Below are positions 17,350 through 26,087 of a DNA stretch of 64,000 bases, one piece after another. The notes under the pieces were generated by a model. The model made no database searches. It saw only the letters and a list, made by a program, of their open reading frames with translations, and was not told the DNA's origin. This stretch comes from CG2-30-51-40 sp041753575 (GTDB lineage: Bacteria > Desulfobacterota > DSM-4660 > Desulfatiglandales > Desulfatiglandaceae), in the NCBI GenBank assembly GCA_041753575.1, contig JBGSUA010000063.1:3160-67159 (forward strand), given 5' to 3'. The position numbers and the translations under genes were made by a program. Numbering within the stretch: position 1 is the first letter of the stretch; each line of letters opens with the position of its first letter.

Positions 17350-19769
17350 AACGGCCTGTCAGGCTTGGAGATTACGCTGTGCCTCCTGCATCGGTCAGCG
17401 CCTTCAATGCTCATGATCCGGCGATTCTTGAAGGCCTGCGGTCAAAAGACATAGGCCCGCTTCGCGCGGCTCATGCGGATTACCTTCGTCTGGGGATTCG
17501 GATGGTTTATACGAAAATAGATGGTCATAGCGGCGTAGGCCGCTATCCAGTCCTTCGCACCTGGATTCCGGATCGAGTCCGGAATGACATGCGGTATTTT
17601 TCATCTTTCGTTTTGCCCTCACCGGGCATGACCGTTAGTCAAAAGTCTTTTCCTCGAAAGGCTTGGATTAGGATCCTCCCTGTGCTTCTTGCTGCAGGGC
17701 TCTTTCTGATCCTTTCTTTTCAGGGGGTGATGGCCGCTTCAACTTATGAAGAGGTCAGGAGCTCTTTTCGCAAGTCTGACACTTTGATCCTTGACCGTCA
17801 GGGTGAGGTGATTAATGAGCTGAGGACCGACCCTCAGGTAAGGAGACTTGAATGGACAGACCTGAAAGACATATCCCCCGCCCTCAAGGAGGCAGTCCTT
17901 GCGGCTGAGGATAGACGTTTTTATCGGCACGGAGGGGTTGACTACAGGGCCATGGCGGGGGCTCTTATCCGCGCCTTGACCTTTGGTGGGGTGAGGGGGG
18001 CAAGCACGATTACGATGCAGCTTGCCTCCATTGTGGATAGCAGTCTTCAATCACGGAAGGGCAGGCGGTCCATCGGGCAGAAGTGGAATCAAATAAAGAC
18101 TGCCTTAGAAGTTGAACGGAGCTGGACCAAAGAAAAGATACTTGAGGCTTACCTTAATCTCGTTAGTTTTCGAGGTGAGATGGAGGGAATTTCAGCAGCA
18201 TCGCGGGGCATATTTAAAAAACAACCTCACGGCCTTGACCGATCCGAAGCATTGATTCTCGCCTCACTCATAAGGAGCCCCGGAGCGTCCCGTGAAAAGC
18301 TCATGAGAAGGGCTTCCAATCTCTGCAAGTATCTGAACTTGGATGTTGAAGAAGAACGGCTTAAAGATAACGTCACGGGAATTTTCAAGCGTACAAATGA
18401 CCCCGGGCCCAGGCAAAACCTGGCGCCTCATGCCGCAAGGCATATCCTTAGCGGGAGAAAAGTTGAAGGAGCAATATCAACAACCATTGATGCCGGGGTC
18501 CAGCGTTTCAGCATCGAAAGGCTCAAAGCGTACCTTTCAGTTCTGAAGAATCAAAATGTCAATGAGGCTGCGGTCCTGGTGGTTGATAATCCCACAGGCG
18601 AGATTCTGGCTTATGTGAGTATTTCTGAAAAATCCCCTTATGTTGATGCAATAAGGGCCAGGAGACAGGCAGGATCATCCCTTAAGCCATTCCTCTACGC
18701 GCTTGCCTTTGATGAGAGGCTTCTTACGCCTGCCTCTCTTCTGGATGACTCAAAGCTCGATATCGGCTTTCCGAACGGTATCTATTCTCCCAAAAATTAT
18801 GATAATCTTTACAGAGGAAAGGTTACAGCGAGGATCGCTCTTGCTTCATCCCTCAACATTCCTGCTGTAAGGTGTCTTTCTCTTGTAGGCATTGACGTAT
18901 TCCTGGCAAAACTGCGCAGCGCGGGAATAGAGCGACTGAATGACTCTAGCGAGTTCTACGGCCCCTCTCTGGCCCTTGGAACGGCGGATGTGAGTCTATT
19001 TGATCTGGTCCGCGCATATATGGCCATTGCAAACTCAGGTATCCTAAAAGAATTGCGATTTGAGAGGGGAGCCCCTGAGCCGGGGGAAACGATCTTTTCA
19101 GACGAGGCCGCTTTCCTGGTATCCGATATACTTTCTGACAGGGAGGCAAGGAGCGTCACCTTCGGTCTTGAAAATCCACTTACAACCAGGTTCTGGTCGG
19201 CGGTAAAGACAGGGACGAGCAAGGATATGAGAGACAACTGGTGCGTGGGCTACACAAATCATTATACGGTAGGGGTGTGGTTCGGGAATTTCTCCGGAAT
19301 GCCTATGAGGGACGTGAGCGGCGTATCAGGTGCCGCGCAGGTATGGACGGAGATAATAAATCGTCTTCACTCAGGCGAGATGGCCTCCCCGCCTATCGCG
19401 CCATCTGGAGTGGTAATCGAGGCTGTTTCCATAGAAGGGGTGAAGCGCAGGGAGTGGTTCATGAAGGGAACCGAACCGGCCTCAGATATTTTAGTCGCGG
19501 CCAAACCTATGCAGCGCATCAAATATCCAACTGATGGAGGTATCATAATGCTCGATGTGGATATCCCCGAGGCATCTCAAAGGATCATTTTTTCGGCAAG
19601 GGTGAGTAACGCGGATAACCAATGGCTCTTGAACGGCCGACCTTTGGGTAGTGCGGCTGAAAGATGCGCGTGGAAGCCCCAAAGGGGTAACTACCGTTTG
19701 ACCTTAGTGGACAGATCAGGGGGCACCCTGGACGCGGTGAAGTTTGAGGTAAGAGGCTCTGATGGATAG
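17346..19769 (+). CDS. pbpC: Penicillin-binding protein 1C (bifunctional transglycosylase/transpeptidase)
   Basis: A class A penicillin-binding protein that polymerises and cross-links peptidoglycan at the inner membrane. A membrane anchor (WIRILPVLLAAGLFLILSF) is followed by the GT51 domain with EDRRFYRHGGVD and GASTITMQLA. The transpeptidase domain has SSLK (catalytic Ser near residue 444 in this numbering), SLN and KTGTS, and the C-terminal BiPBP_C domain ends the protein. The ORF opens with a GTG overlapping the upstream stop by 4 bases, but its first ~94 residues are unlike the family and are partly encoded by the palindromic repeat. The more likely start is the ATG at 17628 (MTVSQKSF), although its RBS is poor. 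Partner of the alpha-2-macroglobulin gene. Confidence 0.92.
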   Translation: MKRPVRLGDYAVPPASVSAFNAHDPAILEGLRSKDIGPLRAAHADYLRLGIRMVYTKIDGHSGVGRYPVLRTWIPDRVRNDMRYFSSFVLPSPGMTVSQKSFPRKAWIRILPVLLAAGLFLILSFQGVMAASTYEEVRSSFRKSDTLILDRQGEVINELRTDPQVRRLEWTDLKDISPALKEAVLAAEDRRFYRHGGVDYRAMAGALIRALTFGGVRGASTITMQLASIVDSSLQSRKGRRSIGQKWNQIKTALEVERSWTKEKILEAYLNLVSFRGEMEGISAASRGIFKKQPHGLDRSEALILASLIRSPGASREKLMRRASNLCKYLNLDVEEERLKDNVTGIFKRTNDPGPRQNLAPHAARHILSGRKVEGAISTTIDAGVQRFSIERLKAYLSVLKNQNVNEAAVLVVDNPTGEILAYVSISEKSPYVDAIRARRQAGSSLKPFLYALAFDERLLTPASLLDDSKLDIGFPNGIYSPKNYDNLYRGKVTARIALASSLNIPAVRCLSLVGIDVFLAKLRSAGIERLNDSSEFYGPSLALGTADVSLFDLVRAYMAIANSGILKELRFERGAPEPGETIFSDEAAFLVSDILSDREARSVTFGLENPLTTRFWSAVKTGTSKDMRDNWCVGYTNHYTVGVWFGNFSGMPMRDVSGVSGAAQVWTEIINRLHSGEMASPPIAPSGVVIEAVSIEGVKRREWFMKGTEPASDILVAAKPMQRIKYPTDGGIIMLDVDIPEASQRIIFSARVSNADNQWLLNGRPLGSAAERCAWKPQRGNYRLTLVDRSGGTLDAVKFEVRGSDG
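17523..17590. repeat. REP-like palindromic repeat between alpha-2-macroglobulin and pbpC
   Basis: Two hairpins lie close together: agcggc/gccgct (17529-17544) and attccgga/tccggaat (17565-17585, 5-base loop). The second, in the context ctggattccgg...ccggaatgac, is a very common type of dispersed intergenic repeat in proteobacterial genomes; read on the other strand it gives the familiar HSGLDPESR peptide. Here it is read in frame at the start of the pbpC ORF. Confidence 0.6.
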
Positions 19770-19839
19770 GGGATAGCCTTGCGTGGATGAGCATATTGCT
19801 ATATTAAACAAAAACAATTTGAAAGGAGTAAGCAAGATT

Positions 19840-20661
19840 ATGACGTTACTAATCGTTGACGAAACCAAGTGCAAAAAAGACGGTATCTGCGTCAGGGAAT
19901 GTCCGATGGTCATCATCCGACTCAAGGATGGAGATGGTTTTCCTGAAATGGTGCCTGGAGGGGATACCGTCTGCAACAACTGTGGACACTGCGTCGCGGT
20001 ATGCCCGCATGGCGCAATGAGCCATGTGGCTGTTCCCGTCGAAGAAAGCCCCGGCATTGACAAGGGGTTGGCCATAAGCGAGGAGCAGGCAGTTCAATTT
20101 CTGCGCTCCCGCAGATCCGTCCGTGCCTTCAAGAAGCAGCCCGTTGAGAAAGAAAAGCTCCAGCGGCTTATTGAGATCGCCCGCTACGCCCCGAGCGGCG
20201 GAAATACTCAGAGGGTTGAATGGATAGCTGTAACGGATGAAAACAAGATAAACACCATCTGTGAGCTTACCGTTGAATGGATGAAGTCGCTCCTCGAAAA
20301 GGTACCGAAACTGCTGCCCCCGTATTTTCCGATCATTGTGAAGGCTTGGGAAATGGGGCACAACGCCGTGACTCACGGCGCTCCCGCCATAGTGATTGCG
20401 TCCGCCCCCCAGGAGGCCACAACCGGCATGGTGGATGTGTCGCTCGCCCTTTCCTATCTTGATCTTGCCGCTCCCAAACTCGGGCTTGGAACCTGCTGGG
20501 CGGGCCTTGTGGAAGGCGCTCTTCAGGGTTCTCAGACGGCAAGAGAAACTGTGGGTCTTCCCGATGAGCATCCTTATCATTACCCCATGCTGATAGGCTA
20601 TCCAAAGGCAAAATATTTCCGTACGCCCCAGCGTAAGGCGCCAAAGATAACCTGGAGATAG
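19840..20661 (+). CDS. Ferredoxin-nitroreductase fusion protein
   Basis: A 273-residue flavoprotein with a 2x[4Fe-4S] ferredoxin domain at the N-terminus (CKKDGICVREC and CNNCGHCVAVCP) joined to a nitroreductase domain (RRSVRAFKKQPVEKEKL, then APSGGNTQ). It probably passes electrons from a ferredoxin-type donor through FMN to an unknown acceptor. Such fusions are common in strict anaerobes. I place the start at the ATG at 19840 because gaaaggag lies 11 bases upstream; a longer ORF from 19783 adds 19 unconserved residues. The cysteine spacing supports two cubane clusters. The gene appears to be alone in its transcription unit; a MITE-like repeat follows it. Confidence 0.88.
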   Translation: MTLLIVDETKCKKDGICVRECPMVIIRLKDGDGFPEMVPGGDTVCNNCGHCVAVCPHGAMSHVAVPVEESPGIDKGLAISEEQAVQFLRSRRSVRAFKKQPVEKEKLQRLIEIARYAPSGGNTQRVEWIAVTDENKINTICELTVEWMKSLLEKVPKLLPPYFPIIVKAWEMGHNAVTHGAPAIVIASAPQEATTGMVDVSLALSYLDLAAPKLGLGTCWAGLVEGALQGSQTARETVGLPDEHPYHYPMLIGYPKAKYFRTPQRKAPKITWR

Positions 20662-20688
20662 GGGTTTTTCATGGGAAAAGGAAAGTTG

Positions 20689-20840
20689 ACAGGCTGTTGA
20701 AAAACCGCTGTTGTCAGGCTGAGAAAAAATGCCCGGATGCAAGGCCTGCAAGATCCCTAGGAATGAGGCGTACATGTAAGTAAGCCGCAGTGACGAGGGA
20801 TGAGTAAAACGCAGCAGATGGGCGTTTTTCAACAGCCTGT
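20689..20840. mobile_element. MITE-like element, copy 1 (152 bp)
   Basis: Ends are 17-bp perfect inverted repeats (acaggctgttgaaaaac and its complement). The interior (tgcaaggcctgcaagatccc and on) is closely matched by a second element at 63471-63624. It has no coding capacity, so it would depend on a transposase supplied in trans. Target-site duplications are not obvious. Confidence 0.7.
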
Positions 20841-21022
20841 TAAGCTCTGGCCGGTCGGCCGGGCTTGACAAGAGAGGCCCTGAGAGGGAAGGGGGAGTTA
20901 CGAATGCCGGCGTTCGTTCCTTGCCCGCCGTTTACGGGGAGTTTTCAATCCTCCGTTCAGTTAATAATATGTGAACTCCTGCTGATTCTTGTGGCTGTAT
21001 ATGGGGGTCTGAGAAAACCATT

Positions 21023-23587
21023 ATGGTTCGGGTCTATTGGCTTTTTGCTTCCACTCTCCTGCTGCTTCTGATTTTTCAGCCGCTGCGGGCAGCGGAACCG
21101 ACAGAGGCGAAGCAGGTTTTGGTCGTTTTCAGTGAAGGCAGGGACAACCCGGGTCAGGCGATGACCGAGCAGGGGATCCGGGCGGGCTTTCTTTCGAACA
21201 GAGACTCTGATGTCCGGCTTTTTACCGAATACCTTGACGTATCTCGGTTCGGAAGCCCCACCCACGCAAGCGCCATGGCAGATTTCCTGCTCCGCAAGTA
21301 CTCAGGGATTGAAATCAACGCCATCATTACCGTCTATCCATGGGCTGTGGACTTCCTGCTTGCAGAAAGGAGTTTCCTTTTTTCAAAGGTCCCTGTCATT
21401 GCTGCTGCACTTACCAGGGGCTATGCGGAGCGGCTGGCAAACTCTCCTGCGCGTCCCTTTGTGACCGGCACCATCGTAGGAGAAAAAATCACCGAACTGA
21501 TGGATGATGCGCTGCGCCTTAGAACGCGAACGAAGCGTGTGGCACTGGTGGCAGGGACATCAGCCAACGACAGTTACGTCGAACAAGGATACCGAGAAGG
21601 TCTGGCACGCTATGCAGATAAAATTGAGTTGATTGATTTGACGAAACTTTCAATGGAGGAAACCCTTTCAAGGGTGGGTTCGCTTCCGAAAGACACAGTC
21701 GTCTTTTATTCGAGTATTTTCAAAGACGGGGCAGGGAAAATATTTTCTCCAACCGAGGCGCTATCAAGAATCGCCAAGGTCTCCAGCGTGCCTGTCTTCG
21801 GCGCCTTGGAGACCTATCTGGGACATGGCATCGTAGGCGGCCACCTGCTGAGCTTTACGGATCATGGCAAAGAGGCCGCGGCGATGGCCCTCAAGGTCAT
21901 GGCGGGTCAAGCTCCGGGATCTGTTCCCTTCGGCGGGAAGAAGGCATACATCACCGCCTATGATTGGCGGGAGCTCAAGCGCTGGAATATACCTGAAAAG
22001 GCGGTCTCAGCCCGCTCTGAAATACGGTATCACGTACCGTCTTTCTGGGAGGCGCACCGGTCAGCCATTATGGGTGCGATCACTTTGGTTGTCGTGGAGA
22101 CCCTTCTTGTTTTCGGACTGCTTATCAATTTTATGAGGCGTCGCAGGGCCGAACGGTCACTGACGGAGAGCGAGGAGCGACTGAGTCTGGCGGCGGATTC
22201 GGCCGGCGCGGGACTCTGGAGTTTGAATCTTGCGGACAGGCGCTACTGGATAACCGATAAAACCAGGGAGCTGTATGATTTGCCGCCGAATGAAGTGGTA
22301 ACTTTTGATCGTTTTCTGGATGTTGTCCATCCGGATGACCGTGAGCTGGTTCGCCAGAGAGTGGAAGCGATTGTGCAGTCGAGTGAGGAGGTGGGCATCG
22401 AGTACCGCATCATTCCAACCGATGGAAAGGTAAGATGGATTGCTTCGCAGGGTCGCGTCCACCTCACGGAGTCGGGTGCTCCTGATCGCCTGATGGGGGT
22501 ATCCATAGACATCACCCATCGCAAGCTCATGGAAGCGGAACTGCAAAAAAGGCTTCATGAAATAGAAAATCTCAAGCAGCAGCTTGAGAAAGAAAATGTC
22601 TATTTAAAGGATGAAGTCGTCCTTTCGTTTCCGCAGGACACGATCGTAGGTAAAAGTGTTCCCATACAGCAGGCCCTCAGCGTAGCGGAGCAGGTCGCCC
22701 GCACAGACAGCACCGTCCTCATCACCGGTGAAACAGGCACCGGAAAGGAACTGCTTGCCCGTTTTATTCACAACCGGAGCAAACGCGGAGGCCGGGTGAT
22801 GGTAAGGGTCAACTGCGGCGCCCTTCCGCCGACTTTGATTGAAAGTGAACTGTTCGGCCGGGAAAAAGGCGCCTACACCGGCGCCCTGTCCCGGGAATCC
22901 GGTCGCTTTGAGACGGCGGACGGCTCCACCCTTCTTCTCGATGAGATCGGGGAGCTGCAGGCGGACCTTCAGGCCAAGTTGCTGCATTTTCTGGAATCAG
23001 GGGAATTTGAAAGGGTCGGAAGCTCCAAAACGATAAAAGTCGATGTGCGAGTGATCGCCGCTACCAACCGTAACCTGGCGGAAGAAGTGAAAAAAGGCAA
23101 TTTTCGGGAAGACCTGTATTACCGGCTCAACGTATTTCCTATCGAGGTTCCTCCTCTGAGACTGAGGCTGGAGGACATTCCGCTCCTTGTGCAGGTTTTT
23201 ATCAACGAATTCAACAAGCAGATGGGCAGGAAGGTTCACTCTGTCTCCAAAATGACCATGAGCCTGTTGCAGCAGTATGAATGGCCCGGGAATATCAGAG
23301 AACTGAGAAACGTCATCGAGCACGCGGTCATCCTTAGTCAGGGTGACACACTGAACCTGGAGATGCCGAAAGACCTGACCGAGGCTTCATCCCGGGAACC
23401 CAGCCTGGAGGATAGCGAAAGGCAGGTCATTCTAAGGGTCCTGGAGAAGACAGGCTGGCGCATCAAAGGGGCCAACGGAGCAGCCGAAATTCTAAAACTG
23501 AAACCCTCAACCCTCTATAGCAAAATGGAGAAATTGGGCATACCTTCCCGCCGCGCCCTGCGCAAAAAAGACGACATGCCGTCCTAA
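21023..23587 (+). CDS. Membrane-anchored sigma-54 regulator with periplasmic ABC-type sensor and PAS domain
   Basis: An 854-residue one-component regulator. Residues 1-23 are a signal/anchor segment. Residues ~30-320 resemble the ABC_sub_bind periplasmic-binding fold (KQVLVVFSEGRDNPGQ, VPVIAAALTRG, GAGKIFSPTEALSRI). A transmembrane helix lies near 348-370. A PAS domain (~380-500) ends with VSIDITHRKLMEAEL, and a coiled coil follows. The sigma-54 AAA+ domain has Walker A GETGTGKE near 569, the sigma-54 contact loop GAYTGA near 615, and LLLDEIGELQ. A Fis-type helix-turn-helix ends the protein (AAEILKLKPSTLYSKMEKLG). It should sense a periplasmic ligand and activate sigma-54 promoters directly. 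The contact loop has Tyr in place of the usual Phe, a known natural variant. The target is unknown; the next genes downstream are candidates. Confidence 0.88.
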   Translation: MVRVYWLFASTLLLLLIFQPLRAAEPTEAKQVLVVFSEGRDNPGQAMTEQGIRAGFLSNRDSDVRLFTEYLDVSRFGSPTHASAMADFLLRKYSGIEINAIITVYPWAVDFLLAERSFLFSKVPVIAAALTRGYAERLANSPARPFVTGTIVGEKITELMDDALRLRTRTKRVALVAGTSANDSYVEQGYREGLARYADKIELIDLTKLSMEETLSRVGSLPKDTVVFYSSIFKDGAGKIFSPTEALSRIAKVSSVPVFGALETYLGHGIVGGHLLSFTDHGKEAAAMALKVMAGQAPGSVPFGGKKAYITAYDWRELKRWNIPEKAVSARSEIRYHVPSFWEAHRSAIMGAITLVVVETLLVFGLLINFMRRRRAERSLTESEERLSLAADSAGAGLWSLNLADRRYWITDKTRELYDLPPNEVVTFDRFLDVVHPDDRELVRQRVEAIVQSSEEVGIEYRIIPTDGKVRWIASQGRVHLTESGAPDRLMGVSIDITHRKLMEAELQKRLHEIENLKQQLEKENVYLKDEVVLSFPQDTIVGKSVPIQQALSVAEQVARTDSTVLITGETGTGKELLARFIHNRSKRGGRVMVRVNCGALPPTLIESELFGREKGAYTGALSRESGRFETADGSTLLLDEIGELQADLQAKLLHFLESGEFERVGSSKTIKVDVRVIAATNRNLAEEVKKGNFREDLYYRLNVFPIEVPPLRLRLEDIPLLVQVFINEFNKQMGRKVHSVSKMTMSLLQQYEWPGNIRELRNVIEHAVILSQGDTLNLEMPKDLTEASSREPSLEDSERQVILRVLEKTGWRIKGANGAAEILKLKPSTLYSKMEKLGIPSRRALRKKDDMPS

Positions 23588-23705
23588 AGGCGGAATGTCA
23601 ACCTTTTTCTGCGTGAAATTCCTCCCCCTCCGATGTCAAGCACTTTATAAATAACAACATTTTCAATAAGATAAACTTTATTTTACTCCACATTGCCTGA
23701 GTGGT

Positions 23706-24089
23706 ATGGGTCATGCTCTGACTCAGGACATGATTATCTCGTTTCTCAAGCTGAAACCAATCCCTGATAAGCATCAAGCCGTCCTGGACATCCTTGGATA
23801 CGTAAAAGAACGTTTGCAAATGAAGAGAGGATGTTTGGAGAGCAGCATATTTCAGGAATGCGACAGCGACCCCATGATTCTTTACCTGGAAGCATGGCAA
23901 TCCAAAATGGATATGGACCGGCATATCGAATCCGACGTCTATCTGCGCCTCCTCAATGCGATGGACCTTTGCCGGGAGAGACCGGATATTTCTTTTCATG
24001 AGGTTTCGGAAACAAAAGGCATGGACTGGATCGCTGCCTTACGACTTAAAGATGAAAGTTCGTCAGTCAACAAGGAAACAACATATTAA
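23706..24089 (+). CDS. Antibiotic-biosynthesis-monooxygenase-like (ABM fold) small protein
   Basis: A 127-residue protein with the pattern of a dimeric alpha/beta-barrel (ABM) domain: ISFLKLKPIPDKHQAVLDIL, then KRGCLESSIFQECDSDPMILYLEAWQSKMDMDRHI, then a C-terminal strand. Such proteins range from monooxygenases to stress-related heme or quinone enzymes; I cannot assign a substrate. The likely start is uncertain: 23706, or the ATG at 23730 (MIISFLKL), which fits the domain better. It stands between the sigma-54 regulator and the first beta-helix gene, separated from the latter by only 29 bases, so the two may be co-transcribed. Confidence 0.6.
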   Translation: MGHALTQDMIISFLKLKPIPDKHQAVLDILGYVKERLQMKRGCLESSIFQECDSDPMILYLEAWQSKMDMDRHIESDVYLRLLNAMDLCRERPDISFHEVSETKGMDWIAALRLKDESSSVNKETTY

Positions 24090-24118
24090 ATTAATTTTAA
24101 ATTCAGGAGAGAGTAAAC

Positions 24119-25875
24119 ATGAAAGAGTATTCAATATGGACCAATGACTATTTATCAAAAGCGATCAGGCTGAACACTAAAAAGATCATCGCGTCACTTG
24201 TCTTGATCCTGTGTTTCGGCATCTCACCCGCGTGGGGTGCTAAACCTGGGGCTATACTCTACGTGAATGCATCCGCAGCAATCGCTGGAGACGGGATGAG
24301 ATGGGAAACTGCCTTCACCGACCTCCAGCACGCCCTGGATGCCGCCGTGTCCGGTGATGAGATCTGGGTGGCGGCCGGCACCTACAAGCCAACCAACAGT
24401 AGTGACCGCACGGTCTCCTTTATCCTCAAAAGCGGTGTGAAGATCTACGGCGGCTTCGCGGGCGGCGAGAAAGCCCTCCGCGAGCGTTCTTCGGATCCGA
24501 GCCTGACCATCCTGAGCGGCGACATCGGGACCATTGGCGTCGATACGGACAACAGCTATCACGTGGTCTATGCCGACGGGGTGACCGGCGCCGTGCTTGA
24601 CGGTTTCACGGTGACCCTCGGCCGTGGTGAGGGTACGTCTTACAGCGACCGCAACGGCGCCGGCATGTACAACTACGAGAGCTCCCTGACCATCGCCAAC
24701 TGCATCTTCAGGGACAACCAGGTGGCGGTAAAACCTATAATGTTAGTGGCTATGGCGGCGGCATGTACAACTACAACAGCGCACCGATCGTCACCAACTG
24801 CATTTTCAGCGGGAACCGGGCGGGCGAGGGCGCTATTAGTTCCAAAGGCTATGGCGGCGCCATGTTCAACGAAGGCCATTTCGGCAGCGACCTCGACCCC
24901 CAATGGCCCGTTATCACCGGCTGCACCTTCAGCGACAACAAAAGAGGCGGTGCTTCTATGGACCTGAAGGATGGGGGCGGAGGCATGTACAACGATTTCT
25001 GCTCCCCGACCATCGATAGATGCACATTCGCTGATAACTATTCGAAAGGTTACGGCGGCGCCATGTACAACTATGGCAGCGGGCCAAAAATCCTGAATTG
25101 CACCTTCTACCGGAACGGCTGGGGGTGGTATTATTATTCCGAGCCGAACTTCAGGCCTTTCTCCATGCACGGGGGCGCCATCAATCTAATCAATAGTCCG
25201 GCTATCATCGCCAACACCGTCTTTATGGAGAATGGCGCTAAAGGGGAAGGCGGTGCCCTTTATAGCCGAGCCACTTTTCCATTCCAACGGCCGACGCTCT
25301 ACAACTGCCTTTTCTACGAGAACATCCGCTGGAACCCAAAGGCCACTAGGGTGGAGGAGATAGGGCCGTACTCCAGCCACGTTTATGGGGTTATCAACGG
25401 CGACTCAGTCAACAACCTGTACGATATCGATCCTCTTCTGGTGGACCCCGCGGGCGCCGACTTCCGCCTGCGCTACGAGTCGCCCTGTATCGACTCGGGT
25501 ACTACTCGGAAGTTCGCCGAGATACGCTGGCTGCCGATGCCGGCTGACGACTTCTACGGAGACAAGCGGATAGTGGACGGTGACGGCGACGGCGTGCCCG
25601 CGGCCGACATAGGAGTGTATGAATTCATTCCCAACCTCCCGGACCTGGGCGCATTCCTCCAGGCACTGGCTGGCGCCGGAGAAATCGACCCGGCAGTGGC
25701 GGAGCGCCTGCTTGCCTATGTCGATGACGCTCAGGCGGCGCTGGACCAGGAAGAGAAGGAAACAGCGATAAGCATCCTCAACGAACTGATCGCCGAGTTT
25801 AGGGTTTCACTAAACGATACCGAGATCGCACAGGCAATCGAAATCAAGATCCAGGCCGTGATCGAGGAAATATGA
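24119..25875 (+). pseudogene. Secreted right-handed beta-helix protein, frameshifted
   Basis: An exported beta-helix surface protein interrupted by a -1 frameshift. The first frame runs 24119-24967 with a signal peptide (LCFGISPAWGA) and beta-helix coils (GAGMYNYESSLTIANCIF). Homology then continues in another frame, open from 24763 to 25875 (GGGMYNYNSAPIVTNCIF). The switch lies at about 24719-24722: restoring one G in the run gives ...DNQGGGKTYN..., joining both halves into ~585 residues. The C-terminus has the SPCIDSG and ADIGVYEF end typical of choice-of-anchor Q proteins, then a charged helical tail (DPAVAERLLAYVDDAQAAL) like a FIMAH-type domain. The start has aggagag upstream. A sequencing error in a G run is as likely as true decay. 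Confidence 0.75.
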
Positions 25876-26087
25876 CGGGCTAAGTCAAAGATTGAGGTAA
25901 GATGAACACGGGCCGAGAGCCCGGCGGCTCCAGATCCGGGGACCTCGGCCCACTGACTTTCCATAGTGAGCGTAAGGGAAATCAGCGTCAGCGATAAAGA
26001 TATGGCCCGGCGCTGCCAAAGACCGCCAGTCAACCGGAAAACGTAAGCATCAAAGTGGCTTTTATAAAAATTAAGAGAGGTTGAAAA

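Noticed and set aside
19849..20871. Minus-strand ORF of 340 codons opposite the ferredoxin-nitroreductase gene
   Set aside because: The plus strand encodes clear ferredoxin and nitroreductase motifs with an RBS. The antisense ORF has no family resemblance and runs into the MITE.
23701..23716. Possible sigma-54 promoter (GG-N10-GC in tggtatgggtcatgct)
   Set aside because: The spacing fits, but the conserved bases around GG and GC are poor and the transcript would start at or after the likely start codon.
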